Positions 51,225-59,873 of a DNA stretch of 64,000 nucleotides are shown here, in pieces. The stretch comes from an uncultured Paracoccaceae bacterium (GTDB lineage: Bacteria; Pseudomonadota; Alphaproteobacteria; Rhodobacterales; Rhodobacteraceae): the NCBI GenBank assembly GCA_947488605.1, contig CANKZJ010000003.1, positions 62,001 to 126,000 on the forward strand, written 5' to 3'. The first letter of the stretch is position 1. Every line of letters begins with the position of its first letter. The notes beneath the pieces are model-generated. The model saw nothing but the letters and a program-made list of their open reading frames with translations, was not told where the DNA came from and searched no databases. The translations under genes were made by a program, and so were the position numbers.

Positions 51225-51349
51225 CAATTTGCGACTGCATATTTGCTATTACTGTTGCTGGTAGGGCAGGGCATATCCCAAGACCTACCGAACACTTGAT
51301 CTAGCCCCCTAAAACAACAACACTGCACCCAAGCCATAGGGGACCCATA

Positions 51350-52825
51350 ATGCATCATATCAAAACACTCGCGGCATCTACTGCCATCGTCCTTTGCGCG
51401 TCAGCAGCACTCGCCCAAGACAGCATCACCGTCGCGATCCAGTTGGAGCCGCCGAACCTCGACCCCACAGGCGGGGCTGCACAGGCCATCGACTCGGTCC
51501 TTTATGCCAATGTGTTCGAGGGTCTCACCCGGTTCGACGCTGACGGCGCGATCATCCGGGGCCTTGCCCAAAGCTGGGATATTTCCGACGACGGTCTGGT
51601 CTATACCTTCAACCTCGCCGCTGGTGTCACCTTCCACGATGGCACCACGATGGACGCCGAAGACGTCAAATTCAGCCTCGACCGCGCGCGTGCCGAGGAT
51701 AGCACCAACGCCCAAAAGGGCCTGTTCGCCGGGATCACTGATGTGACCGTCGTTGACCCGCTCACCGTCCAAGTCACGCTGGACCAGCCCAATGGCAGCT
51801 TCTTGTTCAACATGGCGTGGGGGGATGCGGTGATCGTGGCCCCAGAAAGCATCGAGAACATCGCGTCCAACCCCATTGGCACCGGCCCGTTCACCTTCAC
51901 CGATTGGGTGCAGGGCGACCGGTTGGAGCTGACACGCAACGACGCCTATTGGGGTGCAGCCCCCGCGCTCGCAAACGCGACATTCCGCTTCATCTCTGAC
52001 CCCACTGCCGCTTTTGCCGCCGTGATGGCCGAGGATGTCGACGCTTTCGTAGGCTTCCCCGCCCCCGAAAACCTGCCACAGTTTGAGGCCGATCCTCGTT
52101 TCCAAGTCCTCGTTGGCAACACCGAGGGCGAGACGATTTTGTCCATCAACAACCAAATGCCACCCTTCGACAACGTGCTGGTCCGTGCCGCCGTTGCCAG
52201 CGCGATCGACCGCCAAGCTATCATTAACGGCGCGATGTTCGGACTGGGTACGCCCATCGGTACACATTTCGCACCGCATAACCCCGACTATGTCGACCTG
52301 CTTAGCAATTCACCGCATAACCCTGACGTGGCGCGCGCATTGCTTGCCGTCGCAGGCTTCCCTGATGGCTTTACCACCACACTCAAACTGCCACCGCCAT
52401 CCTACGCGCGGCGCGGCGGAGAGATTATCGCAAGTCAGCTACGCGACATCGGGATTGAGACAGAAATCACCAACCTCGAATGGGCACAGTGGATCGAAGA
52501 GGTCTTTACAAACAAAGATTTCGGTCTTTCCATCGTCAGCCATACCGAGCCTATGGATATCGGCATTTACGCCAATCCAGACTACTACTTTCAGTATGAT
52601 AACCCCGATTTCCAGGCGCTGATGGAAACCTTGAACGCCACGACAGATCCCGCAGAACGCAGCGCTTTGCTGGCCCAAGCGCAGACAATCCTTTCCCAAG
52701 ACTACGTCAACGGATACCTGTTTGAACTGGCCGTCGCGACAGTCGCCAAAGCCGACATTCAGGGGCTGTGGGTCAACCAACCAACAGCCGCCGTTGACCT
52801 GACCGGCGTCAGCTGGAGCAACTAA
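51350..52825 (+). CDS. Peptide/nickel-type ABC transporter substrate-binding protein (family 5)
   Basis: 491 residues with a signal peptide (TLAASTAIVLCASAALAQ). SBP_bac_5 features: ITVAIQLEPPNLDPTGG, LYANVFEGLTRFDADG, GTGPFTFTDWVQGDRLELTRNDAYWG. It binds di- or oligopeptides or related ligands in the periplasm. First gene of an operon with two permeases and a double ATPase; a strong hairpin just downstream probably limits read-through so that the binding protein is made in excess. Confidence 0.93.
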   Translation: MHHIKTLAASTAIVLCASAALAQDSITVAIQLEPPNLDPTGGAAQAIDSVLYANVFEGLTRFDADGAIIRGLAQSWDISDDGLVYTFNLAAGVTFHDGTTMDAEDVKFSLDRARAEDSTNAQKGLFAGITDVTVVDPLTVQVTLDQPNGSFLFNMAWGDAVIVAPESIENIASNPIGTGPFTFTDWVQGDRLELTRNDAYWGAAPALANATFRFISDPTAAFAAVMAEDVDAFVGFPAPENLPQFEADPRFQVLVGNTEGETILSINNQMPPFDNVLVRAAVASAIDRQAIINGAMFGLGTPIGTHFAPHNPDYVDLLSNSPHNPDVARALLAVAGFPDGFTTTLKLPPPSYARRGGEIIASQLRDIGIETEITNLEWAQWIEEVFTNKDFGLSIVSHTEPMDIGIYANPDYYFQYDNPDFQALMETLNATTDPAERSALLAQAQTILSQDYVNGYLFELAVATVAKADIQGLWVNQPTAAVDLTGVSWSN

Positions 52826-52829
52826 GGCA

Positions 52830-52860
52830 ATGCCCCCCGTCAAACCCTTTTGGGGGGCAT
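52830..52860 (+). terminator. Hairpin after the peptide-binding protein gene
   Basis: ATGCCCCCC (52830-52838) pairs with GGGGGGCAT (52852-52860), nine perfect pairs. No U-tract follows, so it is more likely a stabiliser or partial attenuator than a full terminator. Confidence 0.65.
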
Positions 52861-52957
52861 GCAATCAAGGTGCACGAACCTATGCCGAAACCTCATACCG
52901 CACCGAAAAGACGTCTATTCTAACCTCTCGACTGCCACAGCCGAAAAGCAGAATGGC

Positions 52958-53458
52958 ATGCTAATTCGGCCCGAAACAGCGGCGGATCATGAGGCAATAT
53001 ATGATCTGACGCGCGACGCCTTCGCGCCCATGTCTTTCAGCGACGGAAGCGAACCGGACATCATCAATCAACTGCGCGAGGACGGTGATTTGACTCTGTC
53101 TTTGGTAGCCGAGCAGGACGAGATTATCGGTCATGTCGCGTTCTCTCCAGCCAAGATCACCAACGCCGAGGGGATTTGGTACGGGCTTGGCCCCATCTCG
53201 GTTCGGGCCGACAAGCAAAAGCATGGAATAGGCACAAAACTCGCACACGCTGGTTTAGATATACTGCGCAAGATGGGCGCGGCAGGGTGCGTCCTGACGG
53301 GTAACCCGGATGTTTACAGCCCTATGGGGTTCACCAATGATCACGCACTGACCTACAGCGGCCTAAACCCCAAATACATTCTTTTCATAACCCTCAACGG
53401 CACCATCCCCAAAGGCGAGATCGACTTCGCCGAAGCCCTGCAAGAGGATCATTCATGA
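52958..53458 (+). CDS. GNAT-family N-acetyltransferase
   Basis: 166 residues from ATG at 52958 (MLIRPETAADHEAIYDLTRD); the frame is open upstream to 52850 but homology begins here. The acetyl-CoA loop appears as SVRADKQKHGIGTKLAHAGLDILRKMG, and VYSPMGFTNDHAL follows, as in YhbS-like members. The acceptor is unknown. Its stop overlaps the start of the permease gene (ATGA), so it is translated with the importer. A place between the binding protein and permease genes is unusual. Confidence 0.85.
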   Translation: MLIRPETAADHEAIYDLTRDAFAPMSFSDGSEPDIINQLREDGDLTLSLVAEQDEIIGHVAFSPAKITNAEGIWYGLGPISVRADKQKHGIGTKLAHAGLDILRKMGAAGCVLTGNPDVYSPMGFTNDHALTYSGLNPKYILFITLNGTIPKGEIDFAEALQEDHS

Positions 53459-54399
53459 TCCGCTACGTGCTTGGCCGTCTCACATCGTTGATCATCAGCC
53501 TAACCATCGCCTCTATCGTGATATTCGCGGTGATCGAGGTGATCCCCGGCGATCCCGCGGCCTTCATGCTCGGCGTGAATGCACGTCCCGACACAATCGC
53601 CGCCCTGCGCGCTGAAATGGGCCTCGATCAGCCGCTGATCACACGCTACCTCGACTGGGTCACCGGGCTGCTACGCGGTGACTTTGGCCAATCATGGACC
53701 TATAAAACGCCCGTCGCAGACCTTATCAGCGACCGTATCTGGGTCTCACTGCCTCTTGCAATCTACGCGCTGATCCTGTCCACGATTATCGCCTTTCCAG
53801 CAGGCATTTACGCCGCCAGCAGACGCGGCGGCGCAGGCGATGTGACAATCATGGGGGCCACGCAGCTAGGCGTCGCCATCCCGAATTTCTGGTTCGCGAT
53901 GATCCTCGTGCTAATCTTTGCGATTAACTTGCGTTGGTTCTCCGCTGGCGGCTTTCCCGGTTGGGACAATCCGTTCCAAGCCTTAAAGTCTCTAACCCTG
54001 CCTGCAATCGCACTTGCCCTGCCGCAAGCCGCAATCCTCGCCCGCGTCATGCGCTCATCCCTACTCGATATGCTGGGCGAAGACTTCATTCGCACCGCCC
54101 GCGCCAAGGGCCTAAGCCGTCGCCAGGCGTTGTGGAAACACGCGGTGCGCAACGCGCTGATCCCGGTCCTGACGATCATCGGCCTGCAATTTTCGTTTCT
54201 GTTGGCGGGCGGCATCATTATCGAACAAATCTTCTTCCTCCCCGGCCTCGGTCGCCTGATTTTCCAATCTATCAGCGCACGCGACCTGATCGTGGTCGAA
54301 AGCGTGGTGATGCTGTTGGTCTTCACCGTGATCATGGTGAATTTCCTTGTCGATCTAGCTTACGCCGCCGTTGATCCAAGGTTGAGGACCAAAGCATGA
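53455..54399 (+). CDS. Peptide ABC transporter permease, DppB type
   Basis: 314 residues, six membrane helices. The DppB/OppB N-terminus (MIRYVLGRLTSLIISLTIASI), VIEVIPGDPAAFMLG and GLDQPLITRYLDW are typical; the EAA loop is DFIRTARAKGLSRRQALWKH. Coupled with the GNAT gene in front and overlapping the next permease by four bases. Confidence 0.93.
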   Translation: MIRYVLGRLTSLIISLTIASIVIFAVIEVIPGDPAAFMLGVNARPDTIAALRAEMGLDQPLITRYLDWVTGLLRGDFGQSWTYKTPVADLISDRIWVSLPLAIYALILSTIIAFPAGIYAASRRGGAGDVTIMGATQLGVAIPNFWFAMILVLIFAINLRWFSAGGFPGWDNPFQALKSLTLPAIALALPQAAILARVMRSSLLDMLGEDFIRTARAKGLSRRQALWKHAVRNALIPVLTIIGLQFSFLLAGGIIIEQIFFLPGLGRLIFQSISARDLIVVESVVMLLVFTVIMVNFLVDLAYAAVDPRLRTKA

Positions 54400-55211
54400 G
54401 CCGCAATCTGATCATCGGCACAGCGCTGACGCTGGTGTTCATCGCACTCGCGGCGGTGTCCTTCATCTGGACGCCCGCAGATATCGAAAACCTCGACATA
54501 CCCAACAAGCTGCAGACGCCAAACGGTGCCAATCTCCTTGGCACGGATCATTTCGGGCGCGATATCTTGTCGATGATCATGATGGGCGCGCGTACGTCCA
54601 TCGCGGTCGCACTCGTCGCCGTCGGCATCGGCATGGCCATTGGAATCCCGCTTGGCCTGCTTGCCGCTGCCCGTCACGGATCGCTGCTGGATGAGCTGAT
54701 CATGCGTGGCAATGACCTTGTGTTTGCCTTCCCGTCACTGGTCATCGCAATCCTGATAACCGCCGTTTTCGGCGCGTCCGCCGTCAACGCGATCATCGCC
54801 ATCGGCATCTTTAACATCCCCGTCTTCGCCCGCCTCACTCGCGGCGCAGCCTTGCCGATCTGGGAACGTGATTTCATCCTCGCAGCCCGCGTTTGCGGCA
54901 AATCAGCAGCACGTATTTCCATCGAGCACATCCTGCCCAACATCACCAACCTGATGATCGTCCAAGGCACCATCCAATTCAGCCTCGGCATCCTCGCGGA
55001 GGCGGCTCTGTCCTACATCGGCCTCGGCGCACAACCCCCAACCGCCAGTTGGGGCCGCATGTTGGCCGACGCACAAACACTGGTCAGCATCGCACCACAC
55101 ACGGCCCTCATTCCGGGTTTTGCGATCTTGCTGATGGTTCTTGGCCTCAACCTGATGGGTGACGGTTTGCGGGACTGGCTCGACCCCCGCATTCGGGTGG
55201 TGCGGACATGA
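54396..55211 (+). CDS. Peptide ABC transporter permease, DppC type
   Basis: 271 residues. GANLLGTDHFGRDILSMIMMGARTSIAV is the DppC signature, and the EAA-type loop is RDFILAARVCGKSAARISIEH. Six predicted membrane helices, including one near the N-terminus. ATG overlaps the DppB-type stop, and its stop overlaps the ATPase start, so the three are translated together. Confidence 0.93.
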   Translation: MSRNLIIGTALTLVFIALAAVSFIWTPADIENLDIPNKLQTPNGANLLGTDHFGRDILSMIMMGARTSIAVALVAVGIGMAIGIPLGLLAAARHGSLLDELIMRGNDLVFAFPSLVIAILITAVFGASAVNAIIAIGIFNIPVFARLTRGAALPIWERDFILAARVCGKSAARISIEHILPNITNLMIVQGTIQFSLGILAEAALSYIGLGAQPPTASWGRMLADAQTLVSIAPHTALIPGFAILLMVLGLNLMGDGLRDWLDPRIRVVRT

Positions 55212-56794
55212 GCTTGCTTGCGATAAAGGATTTGTCGCTTTCTATCGGCGACACGCAAATTCTGCACGACATCGACCTCACGATGCAGGCAGGTGAAATC
55301 GTGGCGATCACCGGTGAAAGCGGTTCTGGTAAATCCATGACCGCGCTGGCCATCATGGGCCTGTTGCCACACGGGTCCGCACCCAAAGGCGCGATTACAC
55401 TCGATGGTATCGACATCTTGGCAACCTCTGAACCCGATCTTTGCAAAATGCGCGGCAACACGATGGGCATGGTTTTTCAAGAACCCATGACCGCATTGAA
55501 CCCGGTCCAGACCATTGGCGATCAAGTGGCCGAGACCATCTTGATCCACGAAAAAACTTCCAAGATCGAGGCTCATAAACGCGCCGCTGCCATGCTGGAA
55601 CGCGTCGGGTTGAAAGTTTCGCCAACCCGCTATCCCCATGAACTCTCTGGCGGGCAACGCCAGCGCGTCGTGATCGCAATGGCCATCGCCTTGCGCCCCA
55701 AACTACTGATCGCAGATGAGCCGACAACAGCCCTTGATGTCACCACGCAAGCCCGCATTCTCGACCTGCTGCGCGACCTCGTGCGCGAATTCGACATGGG
55801 TTTGCTGCTGATCACACACGATCTTGCCGTGGTCGCTGATGTCGCCGACCAAATTGTCGTCATGCAACAGGGTCGGGTGGTTGAAACCGGCCAAACGCAC
55901 GACCTGTTCGCCAATATGCGGCACCCCTACACCAAGGCGTTGTTCGAGGCTTCAAGCCACGAGGTACAGCTGCCGGTGCGTACAGCTAGTGCACAGCTTG
56001 TGTACGCAAAGCATATCGTTCGCGAATACCCCATGCCGCGCCAAACTCTACTGGGCCCTCGGCCCCAGTTTCGCGCGTTGGATGATGTCAGTTTCCACAT
56101 CAATCACGGCGAACGCGTCGGGCTTGTCGGCGAAAGCGGATGTGGAAAATCGACCCTAACACGTGCTATTTTGGGGTTAGAGGACGTGCAAGGCGGCGAA
56201 ATCACCCTTGACGGCGCACCCGTTTTTACCGGCAAACGCCCCAACCTCGCCGTGCGACGCAAAATGCAAGTCGTCTTCCAAGACCCCTACAGCAGCTTCA
56301 ACCCCCGCCACCGCGTCGATCGGCTAATTACAGAGCCATTTCACCTGCTCAAAACCCTACCGACCGGTCAAGCGCGCGCTGACGCGATTGCCAAAGCACT
56401 CGTGGACGTTGGACTGTCGCCCGCAGACGCAGACAAATACATCCATGAATTCTCAGGCGGGCAACGCCAGCGGATCGCCATCGCCCGCGCCCTGATTATC
56501 GAACCCGAGTTAATCATCTTTGACGAGGCCGTTTCAGCGCTCGACGTCTCTGTCCGCGCGCAAGTCCTCGACCTCATCGCGGACCTCTGCCGCAAACGCC
56601 CTTTGGCCTATCTGTTTATCAGCCACGACCTATCTGTTGTGCGCACCGTGACCGACCGCGTCTTGGTCATGCAGGCCGGAAAAATTGTCGAGCAAGGTGA
56701 AACAGAGACTGTTTTTACCGATCCACAGCACCCTTACACACAAACACTGATCGCCGCTGCACCAAAGCTGCCCACGTTGGGCATGGCGGTCTAA
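55208..56794 (+). CDS. Peptide ABC transporter double ATPase (DppD-DppF fusion)
   Basis: 528 residues containing two nucleotide-binding domains. Domain 1: GESGSGKSMTALAIMG, LSGGQRQRVVIAMA, LLIADEPTTALDV. Domain 2: GESGCGKSTLTRAILG, FSGGQRQRIAIARALI, LIIFDEAVSALDV. In E. coli these are separate proteins; fusion is common in Rhodobacterales. The typical peptide-transporter C-terminal extension of each domain is short. It completes a GNAT-DppB-DppC-DppDF unit joined by four-base overlaps. Confidence 0.95.
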   Translation: MSLLAIKDLSLSIGDTQILHDIDLTMQAGEIVAITGESGSGKSMTALAIMGLLPHGSAPKGAITLDGIDILATSEPDLCKMRGNTMGMVFQEPMTALNPVQTIGDQVAETILIHEKTSKIEAHKRAAAMLERVGLKVSPTRYPHELSGGQRQRVVIAMAIALRPKLLIADEPTTALDVTTQARILDLLRDLVREFDMGLLLITHDLAVVADVADQIVVMQQGRVVETGQTHDLFANMRHPYTKALFEASSHEVQLPVRTASAQLVYAKHIVREYPMPRQTLLGPRPQFRALDDVSFHINHGERVGLVGESGCGKSTLTRAILGLEDVQGGEITLDGAPVFTGKRPNLAVRRKMQVVFQDPYSSFNPRHRVDRLITEPFHLLKTLPTGQARADAIAKALVDVGLSPADADKYIHEFSGGQRQRIAIARALIIEPELIIFDEAVSALDVSVRAQVLDLIADLCRKRPLAYLFISHDLSVVRTVTDRVLVMQAGKIVEQGETETVFTDPQHPYTQTLIAAAPKLPTLGMAV

Positions 56795-56834
56795 TCCAAG
56801 GCTTGCTACGGTCTTGGAAACAACGGGAGTTATC

Positions 56835-57572
56835 ATGCGGCTACAAGGCAAGACGGCAATCGTGACAGGCGCAGGATCGGGTTTTGGTGCTGGCATAGCA
56901 CGCAAATTTGCAGCCGAAGGGGCGCAGGTTTTCGTGGTCGATATCAATCTTGAGGGCGCTGAAGTGATTGCGAAAGAGATCGGCGGCACCGCCATTGCCT
57001 GTGACGTATCCAACAGCAAATCAGTGTCTAATCTTGCCCAAACGGTCCTATCGCAAGGTCCCCTCGACATACTTGTGAACAACGCAGGCATTACGCATTT
57101 GCCCAGCGCACTTGAAGACGTGACAGAGGACGACTTTGATCGCGTTTTTCAGGTGAACATGAAATCGGTATTTCTGACCGCGCAAGCCTTCGTCCCACAT
57201 TTCAAAGAACGCAGCACGGGTGCGATCCTCAATGTTGCCTCAACCGCAGGCGTCTCACCTCGGCCCCGGCTGAACTGGTACAACGCATCCAAAGGCTGGA
57301 TGATAACGGCAACCAAAACGATGGCCGTGGAGCTCGCACCCAATGGCATTCGCGTCAACGCGATCAACCCTGTTGCGGGCGATACGCCCCTGCTCAAGTC
57401 TTTCATGGGCGAGGACACGCCAGAAATCCGCGCCAAGTTCCTTTCAACCATACCAATCGGTCGCTTTTCCACGCCAGAGGACATGGGGAACGCCGCCTGC
57501 TTCCTATGCTCGGACGAAGCCAGCATGGTGACCGGTGTCGCGATGGAGGTGGACGGTGGCCGCTGTATCTAA
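56835..57572 (+). CDS. Short-chain dehydrogenase/reductase
   Basis: 245 residues from ATG at 56835. Classical SDR: cofactor motif TGAGSGFGAGIARKF, NNAG, catalytic Ser in NVASTAG, Tyr-x3-Lys in WYNASKGW, and the C-terminal GVAMEVDGGRCI. The acidic residue after beta-2 (VVDINL) suggests NAD preference. Substrate unknown. The end of the gene overlaps the start of the P1 peptidase gene by 17 bases. Confidence 0.93.
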   Translation: MRLQGKTAIVTGAGSGFGAGIARKFAAEGAQVFVVDINLEGAEVIAKEIGGTAIACDVSNSKSVSNLAQTVLSQGPLDILVNNAGITHLPSALEDVTEDDFDRVFQVNMKSVFLTAQAFVPHFKERSTGAILNVASTAGVSPRPRLNWYNASKGWMITATKTMAVELAPNGIRVNAINPVAGDTPLLKSFMGEDTPEIRAKFLSTIPIGRFSTPEDMGNAACFLCSDEASMVTGVAMEVDGGRCI

Positions 57573-58581
57573 AGGACCGCGCAATCTGATCACCGATGTT
57601 GCAGGCCTACGGGTTGGTAACGCGCAGGACCATCACATCAAGACGGGTACGACGGTGTTAGTCGGTGACAAGCCGTTTACCGCTAGCGTGCATGTCATGG
57701 GCGGTGCGCCCGGAACAAAGGAAACCGACCTGCTTGCACCGGATAAAACGGTGGAACACGTCGATGCGCTGGTGCTGTCTGGCGGCTCTGCTTTTGGGTT
57801 GGACGCCTGCTCAGGCGTTATGGACGGGCTGCGTGCGATGGGACGAGGTTACCAGATCGGCGCAATGCATATCCCGATTGTGCCCGGCGCTATTGTTTTT
57901 GATTTGATCAACGGCGGTGCCAAGGATTGGTCGGAAAACCCGTACCGGGCATTGGGACAGGAGGCACTGATCAACGCAGCGCGTGATTTTGAAATCGGCA
58001 CGGCCGGTGCTGGCACGGGTGCGATGGCAGCCATGCAAAAAGGCGGGCTCGGTTCAGCGTCACTGCTGCTGCCTGATGGAACAACACTTGGCGCTTTGGT
58101 CGTTGTAAATGCGCTTGGCAGTGTGACAGTGCCAGGCGACAAACATTTCTGGGCGGCACCTTTCGAAATTGATGGTGAATTCGGGAATGCGGGACCCGCT
58201 TTGACCTCGGGCCACGTTAGCCCAGAGCCAAGCCGCAAAGAACAAGCCATGATGTTGCAGGCGACGACAGGCGCAAACACCACGATTGCAATTATCGCAA
58301 CAGACGCACCTTTGACGAAAACGCAATGTCACAGACTGGCCGTCACGGCGCATGACGGAATGGCGCGGGCGATTGTGCCGTCGCATACACCGCTGGATGG
58401 TGATTTGGTCTTTGGCGTCGCAACCGGGGAAGGCGCGCCAGTCGACCAAACAAAATTCCGCGAAATCGCAGCGGCGGGTGCTGTTTGCCTAAGCCGCGCC
58501 ATCGCGCGCGGGGTGTACGAGGCGACGGCTGCACCGGGTGATATCATCCCGACATACAAAGATATGAACGGGTTAAGCTAA
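57556..58581 (+). CDS. P1-family peptidase (DmpA/BapA-type aminopeptidase)
   Basis: 341 residues from a GTG at 57556 with GGAGG seven bases upstream. The sequence matches the N-terminal nucleophile peptidase family P1: ITDVAGLRVGNAQD, LVLSGGSAFGLDACSGVMDGL, and GALVVVNALGSV. Members such as DmpA and beta-peptidyl aminopeptidases cleave themselves to become active and release N-terminal D-, L- or beta-amino acids. Directly downstream of a peptide importer and overlapping the SDR, it fits the use of unusual peptides. The specificity is not determined by sequence. Confidence 0.88.
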   Translation: MAAVSKGPRNLITDVAGLRVGNAQDHHIKTGTTVLVGDKPFTASVHVMGGAPGTKETDLLAPDKTVEHVDALVLSGGSAFGLDACSGVMDGLRAMGRGYQIGAMHIPIVPGAIVFDLINGGAKDWSENPYRALGQEALINAARDFEIGTAGAGTGAMAAMQKGGLGSASLLLPDGTTLGALVVVNALGSVTVPGDKHFWAAPFEIDGEFGNAGPALTSGHVSPEPSRKEQAMMLQATTGANTTIAIIATDAPLTKTQCHRLAVTAHDGMARAIVPSHTPLDGDLVFGVATGEGAPVDQTKFREIAAAGAVCLSRAIARGVYEATAAPGDIIPTYKDMNGLS

Positions 58582-58582
58582 C

Positions 58583-59206
58583 TCAATTCCGCCGCGACCG
58601 CACGCCCATCGCCCATACTTTGCGCCGCAAGATCGCGGCAAAAAGCGTGCATCCGATAAGGAGTGAAAGCGTCACCTTGGTCACCTGTTCCATCGTGCCG
58701 ATGATCTGCAATGCATGGACGCCCGTGCCGATCACCGCCAAAGTCACAAGCGCCGTATGCCCCAAACGCCACACCCGCAAGGGCAAACGAAAACGCAAAA
58801 TTGCAAGCAACGCGGCCCCAAAGACCGCCCACATCGCAAGAACACCCCAGATCGCAAAAGGCGTCGGTGAGCGAAACAAGAGCACGTCGATAACATCAGG
58901 CGGGCTGGTGATCCAAAGTCCAACCACATGAACCGTAACCGCCAAAACAAGCGCTATGCCCCCGTACCGGTGCAGATAGCGACTACGTTGCAAGGAAAGT
59001 CCCGGTAGGGCACCAATCGCCAGCAGCGGCTGCATGAACATGATCGTCATGCCGAGAACACCGGCAAGACCTGCTGCAATATATGTCGGCTCTCGCCACT
59101 GCAAAAGCGGACTTGTCGCAGCCAACGAAATGGGCGCAAGAACTGCTAGGACCACAGCACACCAGATCAGCGCCGACTTTACGCGACTAGGCTGGTTCAA
59201 GCACAA
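58583..59206 (-). CDS. Ferric-reductase-like haem membrane protein
   Basis: 207 residues with six membrane helices. Paired histidines in helices (RYLHRYGGIALVLAVTVHVVG; RLGHTALVTLAVIGTGVHAL) are in the arrangement of the ferric reductase/MsrQ transmembrane domain, which binds haem b. There is no flavin domain. It is coded just after a TAT-exported protein and overlaps its end by 20 bases, which suggests that it supplies electrons to a periplasmic partner. One base separates its stop from that of the convergent peptidase gene. Confidence 0.78.
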   Translation of the reverse strand: MCLNQPSRVKSALIWCAVVLAVLAPISLAATSPLLQWREPTYIAAGLAGVLGMTIMFMQPLLAIGALPGLSLQRSRYLHRYGGIALVLAVTVHVVGLWITSPPDVIDVLLFRSPTPFAIWGVLAMWAVFGAALLAILRFRLPLRVWRLGHTALVTLAVIGTGVHALQIIGTMEQVTKVTLSLLIGCTLFAAILRRKVWAMGVRSRRN

Positions 59207-59675
59207 AGTCTACGTTGAGTGTCGTGTCAGAGGGGCGCGCCATCAAAGGGCGCAAGAACACAGTCTTGAACGCCCCACTGTCATAGGCCAGATGACCATG
59301 CGCCTGCCCAAAGGCGGGCACAATCTGCGGCATCTCTAGCCGGAACACCCCGTTTGCATCAGTCAGTGTCGCCCCGTGGCTATGCGGATCGCGTTCATGC
59401 CCTTCGGTGGTATGCGCCCACATCTGAATACGTTGACCCGGCAAAGGCGCGCCATCACCAGCACGGCGTACTGTCCCTGTCATCCAGAAACCTCCGCCGC
59501 CAATGCGGTCGACAATCGGGGCATCAGGGCGATAGTTGTTCGCGCCACCACGCATGGTCGGCGTCGGTGCCAATCCTGCCGCCTGTGCAGGGTGCATCAG
59601 GCCAGTCGCAGGCGTAAGAATTGCGGCCCCGCCCAACACAAGAGCGGTACGTCGTGTCATCGGTGATGTCTTCAT
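59187..59675 (-). CDS. TAT-exported intradiol-dioxygenase-like protein
   Basis: 162 residues. The N-terminus has a twin-arginine signal (MTRRTALVLGGAAIL). The body resembles the beta domain of intradiol ring-cleavage dioxygenases: NNYRPDAP, GQRIQMWAHTTEGHERDPHSHG, GVFRLEMPQIV and AHGHLAYDSG. Possible iron ligands (Tyr, His residues) are visible but a full Tyr2-His2 set could not be assigned. Shorter than catechol dioxygenases. It overlaps the ferric-reductase-like gene, a hint that the two work together outside the cytoplasm. Confidence 0.75.
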   Translation of the reverse strand: MKTSPMTRRTALVLGGAAILTPATGLMHPAQAAGLAPTPTMRGGANNYRPDAPIVDRIGGGGFWMTGTVRRAGDGAPLPGQRIQMWAHTTEGHERDPHSHGATLTDANGVFRLEMPQIVPAFGQAHGHLAYDSGAFKTVFLRPLMARPSDTTLNVDFVLEPA

Positions 59676-59806
59676 GTGAAATCTCCGTGCAGGCTATCAG
59701 TTGATAAAAACATAGCATACTCAAACAAGATTTCGAGTTGTCGACGCAGGGCAGACGACCCAAAAGTTGTCACACATGCGTGAGCAGTCATATTCTGCAA
59801 AGCAAA

Positions 59807-59834
59807 TGCCCCGGAGAGATTAACCTCCGGGGCA
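59807..59834 (-). terminator. Terminator after the NMT1/ThiY-type binding protein gene
   Basis: TGCCCCGGAG (59807-59816) pairs with CTCCGGGGCA (59825-59834), ten pairs. On the minus strand the stem is followed by TTTGCTTTGC, so it ends the leftward ABC operon about 40 bases after its last stop. Confidence 0.8.
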
Positions 59835-59873
59835 CGTATAACCCACGCGCGGGCCTTACATTGGGAACTGAGA

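Larger units (their letters stand above)
50845..51349. other. 505-base region without an ordinary gene, holding one small ORF
   Basis: Apart from the 37-codon frame at 51018-51131 and its promoter, the region is AT-richer than its flanks. An inverted repeat TTTGG...CCAAA lies at about 50937-50960. The last part holds the start region of the peptide-binding protein gene, with GGGGACCC before its ATG. I see no RNA gene or mobile-element end. Confidence 0.5.
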
